A DNA stretch of 64,000 nucleotides from the NCBI RefSeq assembly GCF_002205645.1, contig NZ_NIOF01000006.1:186001-250000 (forward strand). The letters run 5' to 3'. Below, piece after piece: positions 44,101-52,138 of the stretch. The position numbers were made by a program, and so were the translations under genes. Within the stretch, counting starts at the first letter, position 1. The number at the start of each line of letters is the position of its first letter. Origin of the DNA: Roseateles aquatilis (GTDB taxonomy: Bacteria > Pseudomonadota > Gammaproteobacteria > Burkholderiales > Burkholderiaceae_C). Below the pieces are notes generated by a model. It saw nothing but the letters and a program-made list of their open reading frames with translations, was not told the origin of the DNA and searched no databases.

Positions 44101-46106
44101 GCGGCGAACGCCTCGCCTCCTGCTGCTGCCGCCTTGAGCTTGCGCTTGACGTCTCCAGAGAGGTAGGCATCGGCGGTCTCGTAGCGGTCGTCGTCAGGGT
44201 CCAGGAATACCAAGCCCCTCTGCATCAAGTCTGATACGACCGATTCCGCATCAACCTGGAGCAGGGCTCCCATGTACTGCGCGTCGACCCGGCCCTTCCA
44301 CTGCATGCACAGCGCCAGGGCCTCGTCGGGCGATTCAGCCTGCGTCGGCTCTTCGATGCGCGACACTGTGCGGCGGTGGAAGATGTCGGCCTTCGTGGCC
44401 TTCTCCTCTTCGTCGTCGTAGCGTTCCAGGGACAGCAGCAGCGGGTAGTCCGGGTCACGGCGGAACGCCAAGGCGTTGGCTCTCGAACTGAGATAGCCGC
44501 GCTTGGCCACGAACCTGTCGTAGGCCAGGTTGAGGGCAAGCCGCTTCGCCGTCAGATCGCCATCGGAGTTGCTGCTCAGCTGCGCGGCGAGGAGCACCCG
44601 CGCGCGGTCCCGGATCTCGCACATGCCGGAGATGCGCTGCCGTGCCGTCGCGTTCAGACGGTCCTGCACGTCGACGAGTTGGCCCTGCTCCACGCAGTGG
44701 ACACGTCCGTCGGACAACACGAAGCTGCCAGGGCGGGCGCCATCTGGAACGGGCGCCGCATTCGTCGCCGCCGGAGTTTCTGCGTCCAAAGGCTGGCGCC
44801 CTACATAGGCACCGGGTGGCACCTGATGTGCGGCTCCTTCGAGCGCAGCCGCGAGGTCGCCGTCCAGTACCGCGGTCGGTACCGGCGAGTAGCCATTGCT
44901 GACCTTGTCGATGCGCCCGAGAACGTGTGCGGGATGAAGGCAGTACCAGCCGTTGATCCGCATGTAGCGGTCGTGGCAGCGGGGATGGCGCAGCTCGTCC
45001 GGCACGAAGGCCAGGTCGAGCCATGCCGGCTCGCCGTTGACGACCGCGTCCGCGTGCCGGCGCAGGAACAGCAGGTCGGTCTGCACCGAGGTCCCGCCGA
45101 GCCGCTCGAACGCTGCCTGAGGAAGCCTGAAGGCCGCCAGGAGTTCCGCGCGAGAAGCCATATAGGCGCGGGCAGTGCCGTCTTGATCGTCCAGTAGGTA
45201 GGTCGACGTGATGACGCATACCAGCCCGCCGGGAACGACCAGGTCGAGGGCCTTGCCGACGAACCAGTTGTGGATGCTGAAGTGGCTGTACGGGCGGTTG
45301 CGGCCGTCGTGCAGCTGGAAGTTCCCGAACGGCACGTTGGTCACCACCAGATCGAAGGCATCGTCCGCCAGCGCCGCGGTCTCCGTGGCCTGGACCCGCA
45401 CGTCGACGCCCAGGGGGGCATAGAGTGCGCGAAGGATGCTGCCTGCGACGCGATCCATCTCGATCGCGGTCCAGCGGCTGGCCTTGGCCAACTGAGCCGG
45501 CATGCAGCCAATGAAGTGGCCGACGCCAGCGCTCGGTTCGAGGATGCGCCCTCCGCGGAATCCGATGGTCTGCAGGGCTCGCCAAATCCAGCGGATCAGC
45601 GCCGGATCTGTGTAGTGGCTGGTGTTCACGGAGGCCTTCGCGGCCTCCAGCTCTCCGGCATCCAGCAGAGCGGACAGCTGCAGCGTACGCCGCTTCCAGG
45701 CCGCGTCGTGCTGCTCGAGGTTGAAGCTGGCTGGAATGCCGCCCCAGCCCGTGAATCGCAGCAGCGCTTCGCGTTGTTCCTGCGACGGGGCCGCGCCGGA
45801 CGATTCGATGTCCCGCAGCGCATGGATGGCCTGCAGGTTCGCTTCGAACTTCGAGACCGGACCGCTCAGCGCCGCCAGGACGGCGTCGTCCCAGTTTGGC
45901 CATGCCGTGGCGCGTTCGCGCCGCGGCGTCGCTTGCACCAGCGATGGACGCCACCGCTTGGCTGCGGGGATATCCGGCTGGGCGACCGGCGCCTCGATCG
46001 TAGGTTCGACGACAGCTTCGTCGAACAGGTCGGGAAAGATCGCCTCGTCGTCGGGTCCAAAGCCCGGAAGCCAGAGGCTGTTCGCCTGGTTGGCGTTGGT
46101 AGCCAT
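41118..46106 (-). CDS. Large N6-adenine DNA methylase-like / SNF2-type helicase fusion
   Basis: 1662 residues from ATG 46106 with GGAGAA upstream. Part one is a methylase: motif I LEPSAGVGHFIG near 190 and catalytic VVTNVPFGNF near 257 (Asn-Val-Pro-Phe in place of NPPF). Part two is an SF2 helicase: Walker A AVGAGKTAIM near 868, DEAH in YLFTDEAHLHKN near 1030, and motif VI QREGRILRQG near 1367. A C-terminal coiled coil (about 1560-1655) follows. Similar proteins are encoded by conjugative plasmids and integrative elements, where they may protect or remodel incoming DNA. No partner restriction endonuclease is adjacent. A hairpin leader precedes it. Confidence 0.9.
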   Translation of the reverse strand: MATNANQANSLWLPGFGPDDEAIFPDLFDEAVVEPTIEAPVAQPDIPAAKRWRPSLVQATPRRERATAWPNWDDAVLAALSGPVSKFEANLQAIHALRDIESSGAAPSQEQREALLRFTGWGGIPASFNLEQHDAAWKRRTLQLSALLDAGELEAAKASVNTSHYTDPALIRWIWRALQTIGFRGGRILEPSAGVGHFIGCMPAQLAKASRWTAIEMDRVAGSILRALYAPLGVDVRVQATETAALADDAFDLVVTNVPFGNFQLHDGRNRPYSHFSIHNWFVGKALDLVVPGGLVCVITSTYLLDDQDGTARAYMASRAELLAAFRLPQAAFERLGGTSVQTDLLFLRRHADAVVNGEPAWLDLAFVPDELRHPRCHDRYMRINGWYCLHPAHVLGRIDKVSNGYSPVPTAVLDGDLAAALEGAAHQVPPGAYVGRQPLDAETPAATNAAPVPDGARPGSFVLSDGRVHCVEQGQLVDVQDRLNATARQRISGMCEIRDRARVLLAAQLSSNSDGDLTAKRLALNLAYDRFVAKRGYLSSRANALAFRRDPDYPLLLSLERYDDEEEKATKADIFHRRTVSRIEEPTQAESPDEALALCMQWKGRVDAQYMGALLQVDAESVVSDLMQRGLVFLDPDDDRYETADAYLSGDVKRKLKAAAAGGEAFAANVMALEKVIPEDLPPASIEPRLGAVWIPADVIEAFMVDVLGLETATVRYLAIAGTWSVKVDQWAVSRNLVCTQEFGIARMDAVELIQHALNVQTPTVRDPHPEKDGAYVVNKEQTLAAREKLGALKERFATWAYESVQRRERLCRIYNDTFNCLRQRAFDGSHLKLPGFSHCFELHPSQLNAIWRIVQSGSTGLFHAVGAGKTAIMVASSMELRRLGLAKKPAHVVPNHMLEQYTAEFVRVYPFASVLMATKEDLAGDRRREFVSRIATGDWDAVILTHSTFELLPMSREFTAEHIRSIIRELELAVRATKADDRSNRIVKQLERMKKVWKVRLERLENQERKDDFLCWETLGIDYLFTDEAHLHKNLWRHTKMARIAGLPLSNSQRAFDLYLKTRHTMSLHRGLSRGVVLATATPVANSMAEIHTFQRYLQPHTLRALGLEQFDAWAATFGETVTALEIAPDGSGYRLNTRFARFINVPDLMGVFCDVSDIRTKEMLNLPVPALKGGKPRTVTCKPSDALKAFVKTLVKRAELLKTQRIDPRVDNMLKITSEGRKAALDMRLVFEGEPRDPGGKVAQCATEVHRIWLQTMSLKRAQLVFCDLSTPRADAGFSVYDELKALLLELGVPEDQIAFVHDAETDAQKARLFRSVREGRTRVLLGSTAKMGIGTNVQKRLVALHELDCPWRPCDVEQREGRILRQGNECAEVEIIRYVTEGSFDAYSWQTVLTKSKFIAQVMSGDKGLRSVEDVELATLSYAEVKALASGNPLVIEKAGVDAEIARYSSLFSVWRNQRYGHESEASNLPMRIQSMETLVQALRADEEAALEALANGPIVVINGRSLRDREELGDVLRASVRGARSGLTGRASEELLGRVGRLQLFLFSGREADEVHLYLQGQAVHDCKPYQTGPALAAELMNVLNGTVPRAADASHRLASMRQRLVDLREELTKPFEHEDRLASLLARQRELARELDIDKDEAGSQAIEAEEQALAA

Positions 46107-46114
46107 TGGTGGTT

Positions 46115-46170
46115 CTCCATGCGAATGGAGAGCCCACAACCCCTGGGGGAGCGTGAGCTCCCCGTTGGGG
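46115..46170 (-). promoter_or_regulatory. Structured leader of the methylase-helicase gene
   Basis: Two stem-loops lie 9 bases before the start codon on the transcript side: CTCCAT/ATGGAG with a 4-base loop (46115-46130), which holds the ribosome site, and GGGGAGC/GCTCCCC with a 4-base loop (46146-46163) inside an outer CCCC/GGGG stem (46140-46170). The first stem would hide GGAGAA, so folding could control translation. Confidence 0.6.
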
Positions 46171-46900
46171 ATTCGCTGCGACACGCGAGGCGTCGCGGCA
46201 GGCGGATGCGCCAACGCGCGGCACGGGACATCCAAAGCCCGGAGGGCTACGGTTCCTGTGCTCGCGTTGAGCTGATGAGAAGGGGCAGGGCGGCCGCGAG
46301 ATGCGGTGCCGGTTCAGAAGTCCGCGCGTATGCAGCGCGGATGGAGGAGGCGGGTCACGACCGCTAACGCCGACCGTGTCGGAGTGATCCACGAGGGATC
46401 GCCGCGGAGCCAGGCTCCTGCAGTTCCTGCAGTATCTGGGTCATGCATGACCGCAGCAATCCAAGCGGTGCCGCCGTCGCATGCACATGGGTTCGCTTCG
46501 ATACCGATGCGCGGGGGGCGCGGCACGAGCGGCATAGGGCGCGGGCTACTTCAGGCGGTCATGCGCAGCGCATCGCGCAATCACTGCGCAGGAATGCCCG
46601 GATCCGGGAGGTGCATGGTTGCTCGGATTGAGCGCGAGAACTTGTCGCGCCACCAAGGCGGCTCAACGGCTGAGCCGGCCCCGCTTCCGTGCCAAGCAAC
46701 GTCCGTGCGCCGGCCCGTGGCGCAGATCCCGACTGTGCACGCCTGCGGAGCGGGCTTCTGCGCTGCAAGGTGCCTTGGCGAGCGGGCATGATGGCGAGGC
46801 TGGGCCCCGCAGACGAGACGTCGCGGCATTGCTTGAGGCAACTCGGATGCTCGGGGTGAGAAGCTTGGAAGCGGCAGCAGAGTCAGCTATGAGGGAGACC
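46171..46900. other. Gene-poor stretch with repeat copy 2
   Basis: About 730 bases between the leader and the nitrobindin-like gene. Frames on both strands overlap without family resemblance. It has the second copy of the 21-bp repeat (46349-46369). Confidence 0.45.
46349..46369 (+). repeat. 21-bp direct repeat, copy 2
   Basis: Identical and in the same orientation as 15558-15578; core GGTCACGACCGCTAACG. The distance between copies is 30.8 kb and includes the denitrification cluster and the integrase. Confidence 0.75.
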
Positions 46901-47530
46901 ATGGAGAATTTTTCCGACGACGTCTACACCGAGCCGTCGAACATCGACGTCAACACGCTCGCCAACCTTGGGCCGCTGCGGCGCATGGCGGGCATCTGGG
47001 AGGGACAGCGAGGCCTCGACGTCAAGCCGAAGGCCGACGGTCCAAGGAAGCAGGCCTACGTCGAGCGCGTCGAGCTGCAGCCGATCGATCCCGTCACCAA
47101 CGGCCCTCAGCTGCTCTATGGCCTGCGCTACTTCACGCACATCACGAAACCCGGCCTGGTGAAGACCTACCACGAGCAGGTGGGGTACTGGCTCTGGGAG
47201 CCGGCGACGCGCTGCGTCATCCACACGCTGACCATTCCGCGCGGCATGACCGCCATGGCATCAGGGCAGGCCCATCCCGAGGCGAATGCGTTCGAACTCG
47301 TGGCCACGCAAGGCCTGGACGACTGGGGGATCAACTCGACCCCGTTCCTGCTTTTCAGCTTCAAGACGACCGAATTCCGCATCAAAGTGACCTTCAACAA
47401 CGATGGGACGTGGAGCTACGAGGAAGACACCGTGCTCGCGATCCATAGCCAGGCCGAGCCGTTTCATCACACCGACCGGAATCTGCTGAGCAAGGTCGCA
47501 GAGCCGACGCCGAATCCGCTGGCGCGCTGA
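46901..47530 (+). CDS. Nitrobindin-like haem-binding beta-barrel protein (FABP family)
   Basis: 209 residues from ATG 46901 with AGGGAG before it; an in-frame ATG at 46889 is possible. The barrel opens with LGPLRRMAGIWEGQRGLDV, the G-x-W-x-G signature of DUF1794/nitrobindin proteins, followed by strands such as YGLRYFTHITKPGLVKTYHEQVGYWLWE and a late strand with TFNNDGTWSYEEDTVL. Nitrobindins bind haem and can bind or oxidise NO. Longer than the usual 160 residues. It lies 6 kb from the NO genes, so a link to NO defence is plausible but unproven. Confidence 0.75.
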   Translation: MENFSDDVYTEPSNIDVNTLANLGPLRRMAGIWEGQRGLDVKPKADGPRKQAYVERVELQPIDPVTNGPQLLYGLRYFTHITKPGLVKTYHEQVGYWLWEPATRCVIHTLTIPRGMTAMASGQAHPEANAFELVATQGLDDWGINSTPFLLFSFKTTEFRIKVTFNNDGTWSYEEDTVLAIHSQAEPFHHTDRNLLSKVAEPTPNPLAR

Positions 47531-47545
47531 GCGCCCGCCCTTCGG

Positions 47546-48078
47546 ATGAACTCCATGAACAGCTCTGCCTCCAGCTTCATCGACCCGGGATCCCTGTTCG
47601 GCGCCGCGCTGCTTGGCGCGTTGTTCTTCGCGTTGGCGTCAGCGGTCGTGCTCCTCATTCGTGGGGGAACGCGCCGCGTCGAGCGTCACTTGTCGGACGT
47701 GAGCAGTTCGTCAGCGCGCTGGCGCAAGTACTGGCCTACCTGGTCGCCTTTGTCCTCTACGCCCATCTGGTGCCCGAGCTGCGCGCGCTCGGCACGGCGT
47801 TGTTGGCGGGTGTGAGCGTCGTTTCCGTTGTCGTGGGCCTTGCCGCCCAAAACACGCTGGGCAACCTGATCGCGGGCTTCTCGTTGGTGCTGTACCGCCA
47901 GGTGAGGGTCGGCGACACGGTCTCCCTGGACTCGCCCAAAGGCATGGTGACCGCGCGCGTGGAACTGATTTCCCTGGGATTCACGGTGCTGCGCGACGAG
48001 CAGCAACAGGAAGTGATCGTGCCGAACAGCGTGCTGATGAACAGCACGATCCTGCGCGTCGCGCGTAGTTCCGACTGA
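47546..48078 (+). pseudogene. Frameshifted MscS-family mechanosensitive channel
   Basis: Two frames together encode a small MscS channel. The first part (from ATG 47546: FIDPGSLFGAALLGALFFALASAVVLLIRGG, then VERHLSDV) is in one frame. The second part (EQFVSALAQVLAYLVAFVLYAHLVPEL, then VVGLAAQNTLGNLIAGFSLVLYRQVRVGDTV) continues in another, with the shift around 47695-47712. The pore helix and beta domain with VIVPNSVLMNSTILR are complete, but translation would stop early. It is either an inactivated gene or a sequencing error. Confidence 0.75.
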
Positions 48079-48113
48079 CGTTTGCCGTGACGCGGGCGGC
48101 GGCCCGGCCGGGC

Positions 48114-48425
48114 CTAGGCATGAAGGCCAGCTCGACGGAGGCTGGACTTCAGGGACTCGATCTCATCCATCAGGTCCAGCGCCAGGGCGATCCCGGGCGT
48201 GTTCACTTCAAGCTCCTGCGCCAGCGTGCGCGCGACACGGGCACGCCGCAGCGCCGCGGCGGCGAACCGCCATTCCCCGGGCTGGTCGCCGCGCGGCTTC
48301 AGGACGCCCTCGACGACCCAGACTCGTACCTGTTCCTCGACAGTCTGGCTTGCCCGGCAGAACTCGATGAGCGTGAGCTCGACGGTTTCGTCGAGCACCT
48401 GCGTCGACGTCGTGTGGTCACTCAT
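48114..48425 (-). CDS. cbpM: CbpM-like chaperone modulator
   Basis: 103 residues with MerR-like N-terminus: [52 protein letters not shown], then an amphipathic C-terminal helix ([23 protein letters not shown]). CbpM binds the J-domain of CbpA and inhibits it. The gene overlaps the 3' end of cbpA by ATGA, the usual order. Confidence 0.9.
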   Translation of the reverse strand: MSDHTTSTQVLDETVELTLIEFCRASQTVEEQVRVWVVEGVLKPRGDQPGEWRFAAAALRRARVARTLAQELEVNTPGIALALDLMDEIESLKSSLRRAGLHA

Positions 48426-49366
48426 GCGCTTCTCCTCCGATTGAAGCTTGACCCGGCGGCACTGCGCAGAGTCTTATAGGCCTGACGGCTGGCTTCGCTG
48501 TCTGCAGGTGGCAAGGCGATGCTCAGCAGCGCATACAGATCTCCGGCAGGATCACCGGGGATGCCCTTGCCCTTGAGACGAAGCTTGCGGCCTGACGCGG
48601 ACCCTGCTGGTACCGTCAGTTCGATGGAGCCCGCCGGTGTGATGATGGTGACCGGCGCCCCCAGTGCTGCTTCCCAGGGCGCAAGCGGCAGGTCGACGTA
48701 GACGTCACGGCCGTCCACGCGATAGCGTGAATGCGGCTTGAATTCGATCTCGAAGAAGAGATCACCCGCCGGTCCGCTTCCCAGTCCAGGGCCGCCTTGC
48801 CCGGCGAGCCGCAGTTGCTGGCCTTGGCGAATACCCTTTGGAATCGCGACATCGAGCGTGCGTTCCTGGAGAACGCCGTGGCCCTGTTCGTCGAAGGCCG
48901 GCATGCGCAGTGTGAGGCTGCGACGCGCGCCGGTGAAGGCGTCCTCGATGTCGATCAGGACGCGGGCGTGATGGTCTTCTCCGCGCAGGTTCACGTTAGT
49001 GCTGCGGCGGGCGCCGCGCGCTGCGCGACCGAACAAGGACTCGAAGAAGTCGCTCCGGTCATGTGCCCCGAAGCCCCCGTTGCCGTCGCCGCTCCCATGG
49101 AACTCGTAGGCCGTGTCCCAGTCCGGCGGCGGCTTGAATTCCTCGCCGCCGCTGCGCTCGCCGATGGCGTCGTAGGCAGAGCGCTTCTCGGGGGCCTTCA
49201 GGACCTCGTAGGCCTCGCCGATTTCCTTGAAGCGAGCCTCCGCATCAGGTTCTTTGCTGACATCGGGATGGAACTTGCGCGCCAGTTTCCGGTAGGCGAG
49301 CTTGATGTCGTCGGCCGACGCATCGCGCTCGACGCCGAGCGTTTCGTAGTAGTCCTTGAACTTCAT
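48422..49366 (-). CDS. cbpA: DnaJ-type curved-DNA-binding protein CbpA
   Basis: 314 residues. The J-domain (about 1-70) carries [34 protein letters not shown] with the HPD motif. There is no Cys-rich zinc finger; a Gly/Phe-type linker leads to the two C-terminal beta domains ([64 protein letters not shown]). CbpA is a DnaJ-type cochaperone that also binds curved DNA in the nucleoid. It is coupled with cbpM downstream. Confidence 0.93.
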   Translation of the reverse strand: MKFKDYYETLGVERDASADDIKLAYRKLARKFHPDVSKEPDAEARFKEIGEAYEVLKAPEKRSAYDAIGERSGGEEFKPPPDWDTAYEFHGSGDGNGGFGAHDRSDFFESLFGRAARGARRSTNVNLRGEDHHARVLIDIEDAFTGARRSLTLRMPAFDEQGHGVLQERTLDVAIPKGIRQGQQLRLAGQGGPGLGSGPAGDLFFEIEFKPHSRYRVDGRDVYVDLPLAPWEAALGAPVTIITPAGSIELTVPAGSASGRKLRLKGKGIPGDPAGDLYALLSIALPPADSEASRQAYKTLRSAAGSSFNRRRSA

Positions 49367-49561
49367 GGCCCTGCCTCACACCCGGGTAGAAAGGCCCGCT
49401 CATGCCCAATTGGGCCCGAAGCAAGCTGCAGACTCCGACCTGCGTCCAAACCACTGCGGGGCAAGCCAAGTCGGAGGCTGCGGCAATGGTCGCACAGGTG
49501 CCCGAAGGGGCTCCATCTGAGAGCGATGGACCCGGTGCCTGCCCCTGCGTGCCGGTGGCTT

Positions 49562-50662
49562 CTAGAGCGGTTCGGCGGCCTCGACCACAGGGCCTCCCAA
49601 CGGCACGCGGACGAAGAAGATCGTGGCACCGTCGTCGCACTGGAGGCCGACGTCCCAGCCGGCCGACGTTGCCAGCAGCTTCACGACGGCCAGTCCCAGT
49701 CCGCTGCCTTTCGGGCGGTTCGGCCGCGCCGCGCCGCGCACGAACGGTTCCCACATGGCGTGCTGCTCGCCTGCGGGAATGCCGGGCCCGCGATCCATCA
49801 CGCTGATCTCGACGGCATCAGCAAGGCTCATCTTGCCGAAGGCGTGCTTGAGAACCCGTGCGTGAACCACGATGCGACCGGGGCCGGAATACTTCACCGC
49901 ATTCGACAGATAGTTGTTCAAGACTTGGTGCAGGCGGATCTCGTCACCATGAACCTGCAGCTCCCCGATGTCCGTGTTGTCGAGCACGATGGTTTGCGAG
50001 TTTTGCTTGGCCTGCTCGGCGTGTTCCGCGACTACCCGATCCAGAAGCGCGTTGAGGCGAAATGACTCACGGCGAAGTTCCACCTGTCCGTGCGTCAGCC
50101 GGGTGTAGTGGGCGATGTTGTCCAGGCGCCCCTTGATCTGGACGATGCACTGCTCGAGGCCTCCCACCAGTTGAGCGGTGACGGCATCCTGAGGCTTCAT
50201 CGCCAGCAGTTCGACATTGGCCAGCATCGTCTGCAGCGGTGTGCGCAGCTCGTGCGAGACCATGCCCAGCAAGGCCGTCCGGGCCTGGGCGCTACGCTGT
50301 GCCTCGGCCCTAGCCTCGGCTTGCAGACGAGCCGCCTCCAACCGTGCAGCCTCCGCCATGTACTGCAGACGAAGGCCGATGACCAGACCGATGGCCAGAA
50401 CGATGCCCGATGCGAAGAGGGCCGTCATCGCGGTGCTGCGGCCATCGGGTTCGTTGAGCGCAATCCACAGCCCCGTTCCCGCCAGGACTGCTGCCAGACC
50501 TACGGCGCAGAGGATGGCCGGCCTGCCGACCCACCAGGCGCGCCGGTGCTGCTCCGAAACGGAGATGCTGCTGGGCTCGGGCGAAGGCTTCAGGGGATGG
50601 ATGTGGTTGGCCATAGGCGAGGCACGCGCAGGCAGGTCAGACGCGAAGAATGGCATGTGCAT
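49562..50662 (-). CDS. Sensor histidine kinase
   Basis: 366 residues from ATG 50662, which overlaps the preceding gene's stop (TGAAATG) and follows GAGGA. Two membrane helices (about 45-90) precede a linker coiled coil and the kinase core: His in LLGMVSHELRTPLQTMLANVELL, N-box NNYLSNAVKYSG, DRGPGIP and GSGLGLAVVKLL. There is little periplasmic sequence between the helices, so sensing is likely within the membrane or cytoplasm. It is coupled to the stand-alone receiver protein encoded just upstream, and diverges from a NarL-type regulator operon. Confidence 0.9.
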   Translation of the reverse strand: MHMPFFASDLPARASPMANHIHPLKPSPEPSSISVSEQHRRAWWVGRPAILCAVGLAAVLAGTGLWIALNEPDGRSTAMTALFASGIVLAIGLVIGLRLQYMAEAARLEAARLQAEARAEAQRSAQARTALLGMVSHELRTPLQTMLANVELLAMKPQDAVTAQLVGGLEQCIVQIKGRLDNIAHYTRLTHGQVELRRESFRLNALLDRVVAEHAEQAKQNSQTIVLDNTDIGELQVHGDEIRLHQVLNNYLSNAVKYSGPGRIVVHARVLKHAFGKMSLADAVEISVMDRGPGIPAGEQHAMWEPFVRGAARPNRPKGSGLGLAVVKLLATSAGWDVGLQCDDGATIFFVRVPLGGPVVEAAEPL

Positions 50663-50663
50663 T

Positions 50664-51203
50664 TCAGTCCTCGTTCTCGCCCAGCGCCATTCGCAAGTCA
50701 GCTGCGAGCCTGAGACCTGAGTATGGCTTGGCACGGTACTGGACGTTATGGCGGCTGATGATCCGGGCCAATGCATCGTCGGTGGGTATGCCGCCGATGG
50801 CCAGGTTGCCGGACAAGAGGAAGATAGGCGCGCCGGCCGAGGTGGGGTGGTGCCGAAGGAACTCTATGAGGGCGGCAGCCGTCGTGTTACCGAGATACCA
50901 ATCGAGGACGTAGGCTGAGAACGGCGAGGAGCGGGCGGCCGACTCCAGTTGGTCGGCATCGGTGTAGGACACAACCGAAAAGCCGCTCTGCTTCAGGATC
51001 GCAGTCATCGACGCCACAGCCGCCGGATCGTCGTCCAGAGCCGCAATCCGTGGTTGCAGCAGCGCGTGGGCGCTGGATGGCGCGTCCTGGACGCCGGAAA
51101 CCGACTCACGGATGCCATTGGGGCGCTCTTGAGCCATCGCGATCTGTACGGATCGCGAACTGGCCGTCAAAGACGGCCTGTCGTAGCGACTGGCCATCAC
51201 CAT
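50664..51203 (-). CDS. Stand-alone response regulator receiver protein
   Basis: 179 residues from ATG 51203 with a strong GGAGGAGG site. A low-complexity lead of about 65 residues precedes a receiver domain: RIAALDDDPAAVASMTAIL, acceptor Asp in AYVLDWYLGN, then FLLSGN and YRAKPYSG. No output domain is present, so it would act by phosphotransfer or protein contacts. It is coupled to the histidine kinase by TGAAATG and diverges from the NarL-type regulator at 51463. Confidence 0.87.
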   Translation of the reverse strand: MVMASRYDRPSLTASSRSVQIAMAQERPNGIRESVSGVQDAPSSAHALLQPRIAALDDDPAAVASMTAILKQSGFSVVSYTDADQLESAARSSPFSAYVLDWYLGNTTAAALIEFLRHHPTSAGAPIFLLSGNLAIGGIPTDDALARIISRHNVQYRAKPYSGLRLAADLRMALGENED

Positions 51204-51462
51204 GAGTCCTCCTCCTAAGCGGCGGGAAAGATCTCTGCGCAACAGGCGCACGCCTCGGCGCGTGCCATCGCTGGCTGCCGTCGCCAGGCACGCTGACCCG
51301 GCTGGACTGGACTACGATGGTAGTGAGATAGGTTACACGCTGCCACCTCGCAACGTAACATTGCGGCACCTGAATGTGTCTCAGACAGTTACAGGGTTGG
51401 GCGCTATAACGCCCTATGTTGTTGTACACCTGACAGCAGGCAATCACCGAACGTCGCGTCGC
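51204..51462. promoter_or_regulatory. Divergent promoter region of the signalling cluster
   Basis: 259 bases between divergent regulator genes. It holds GTTAC/GTAAC dyads around 51332-51360, a small hairpin (GGGCG at 51399-51403 with CGCCC at 51410-51414) and locally lower GC. Likely start sites for both operons are here; no exact known box was identified. Confidence 0.45.
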
Positions 51463-52110
51463 ATGCAAGCCGGCCGCCCCATCCGGATACTCATTGCCGA
51501 TGACCACCCGCTGATCATCGAGGGACTGGCCTTGTCGCTCAGCAAGCGCGGCATCGAGCTAGCCGGGCATGCTGCTGCGACGGCAGACGTCATCGACAGG
51601 TTCCGCCAGTGCAGGCCTGATGTCGTCGTGATGGACGTCGGGTTCGGTTCCGGGCCAACGGGGCTTGATGCTGCTCGCGAAGTCATCGCCCTTGATCCCG
51701 AGGCCCGGATCGTCTTCTACACGCAGTACGACCAGGACGAGATCGTGCGTGAGGCCTACCGCCTCGGAGGCCGCGGCTTTGTACCTAAGGTACAGCCCGC
51801 CGATGTGCTGGCCGACGTGATCGAGCAGGTGCAGCTCGGCAAGATTCACTTCCTGCCGGACATCGCCGAGCGCTTGGCGCTGATGGGGGTGCGGGGCGAC
51901 GACTCGCCTCGCGCCAAGCTGGACTCGCGCGAGCTTGACGTCTTCACGCGCTTAGCGCGGGGACAGACGACGGAGGAGATTGCCTGTGCGCTGAGCTTGT
52001 CCCGCAAGACCATCTCACTGGTCGTCCAGGCGGTGAAGGACAAGCTGGGCGTGCAGCGCTCAGCGGAGATCACTCGGCTGGCCATTCGCCACCATCTGAT
52101 CGAGACCTAG
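51463..52110 (+). CDS. NarL/LuxR-type response regulator
   Basis: 215 residues from ATG 51463; the open frame upstream is in the divergent promoter region. Receiver: IRILIADDHPLIIEGLALSL, acceptor Asp in VVVMDVGFGSG, FYTQYDQDE, and Lys in RGFVPKVQPADVL. Output: ELDVFTRLARGQTTEEIACALSLSRKTISLVVQAVKDKLGV, a LuxR-type helix-turn-helix. It begins an operon with CPBP, TonB receptor, binding protein and HisKA_3 kinase genes; that kinase (56108) is its likely partner because NarL-type regulators pair with HisKA_3 kinases. Confidence 0.92.
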   Translation: MQAGRPIRILIADDHPLIIEGLALSLSKRGIELAGHAAATADVIDRFRQCRPDVVVMDVGFGSGPTGLDAAREVIALDPEARIVFYTQYDQDEIVREAYRLGGRGFVPKVQPADVLADVIEQVQLGKIHFLPDIAERLALMGVRGDDSPRAKLDSRELDVFTRLARGQTTEEIACALSLSRKTISLVVQAVKDKLGVQRSAEITRLAIRHHLIET

Positions 52111-52138
52111 AACCTGTTGCGCCGAGGAGGGGTGCACG

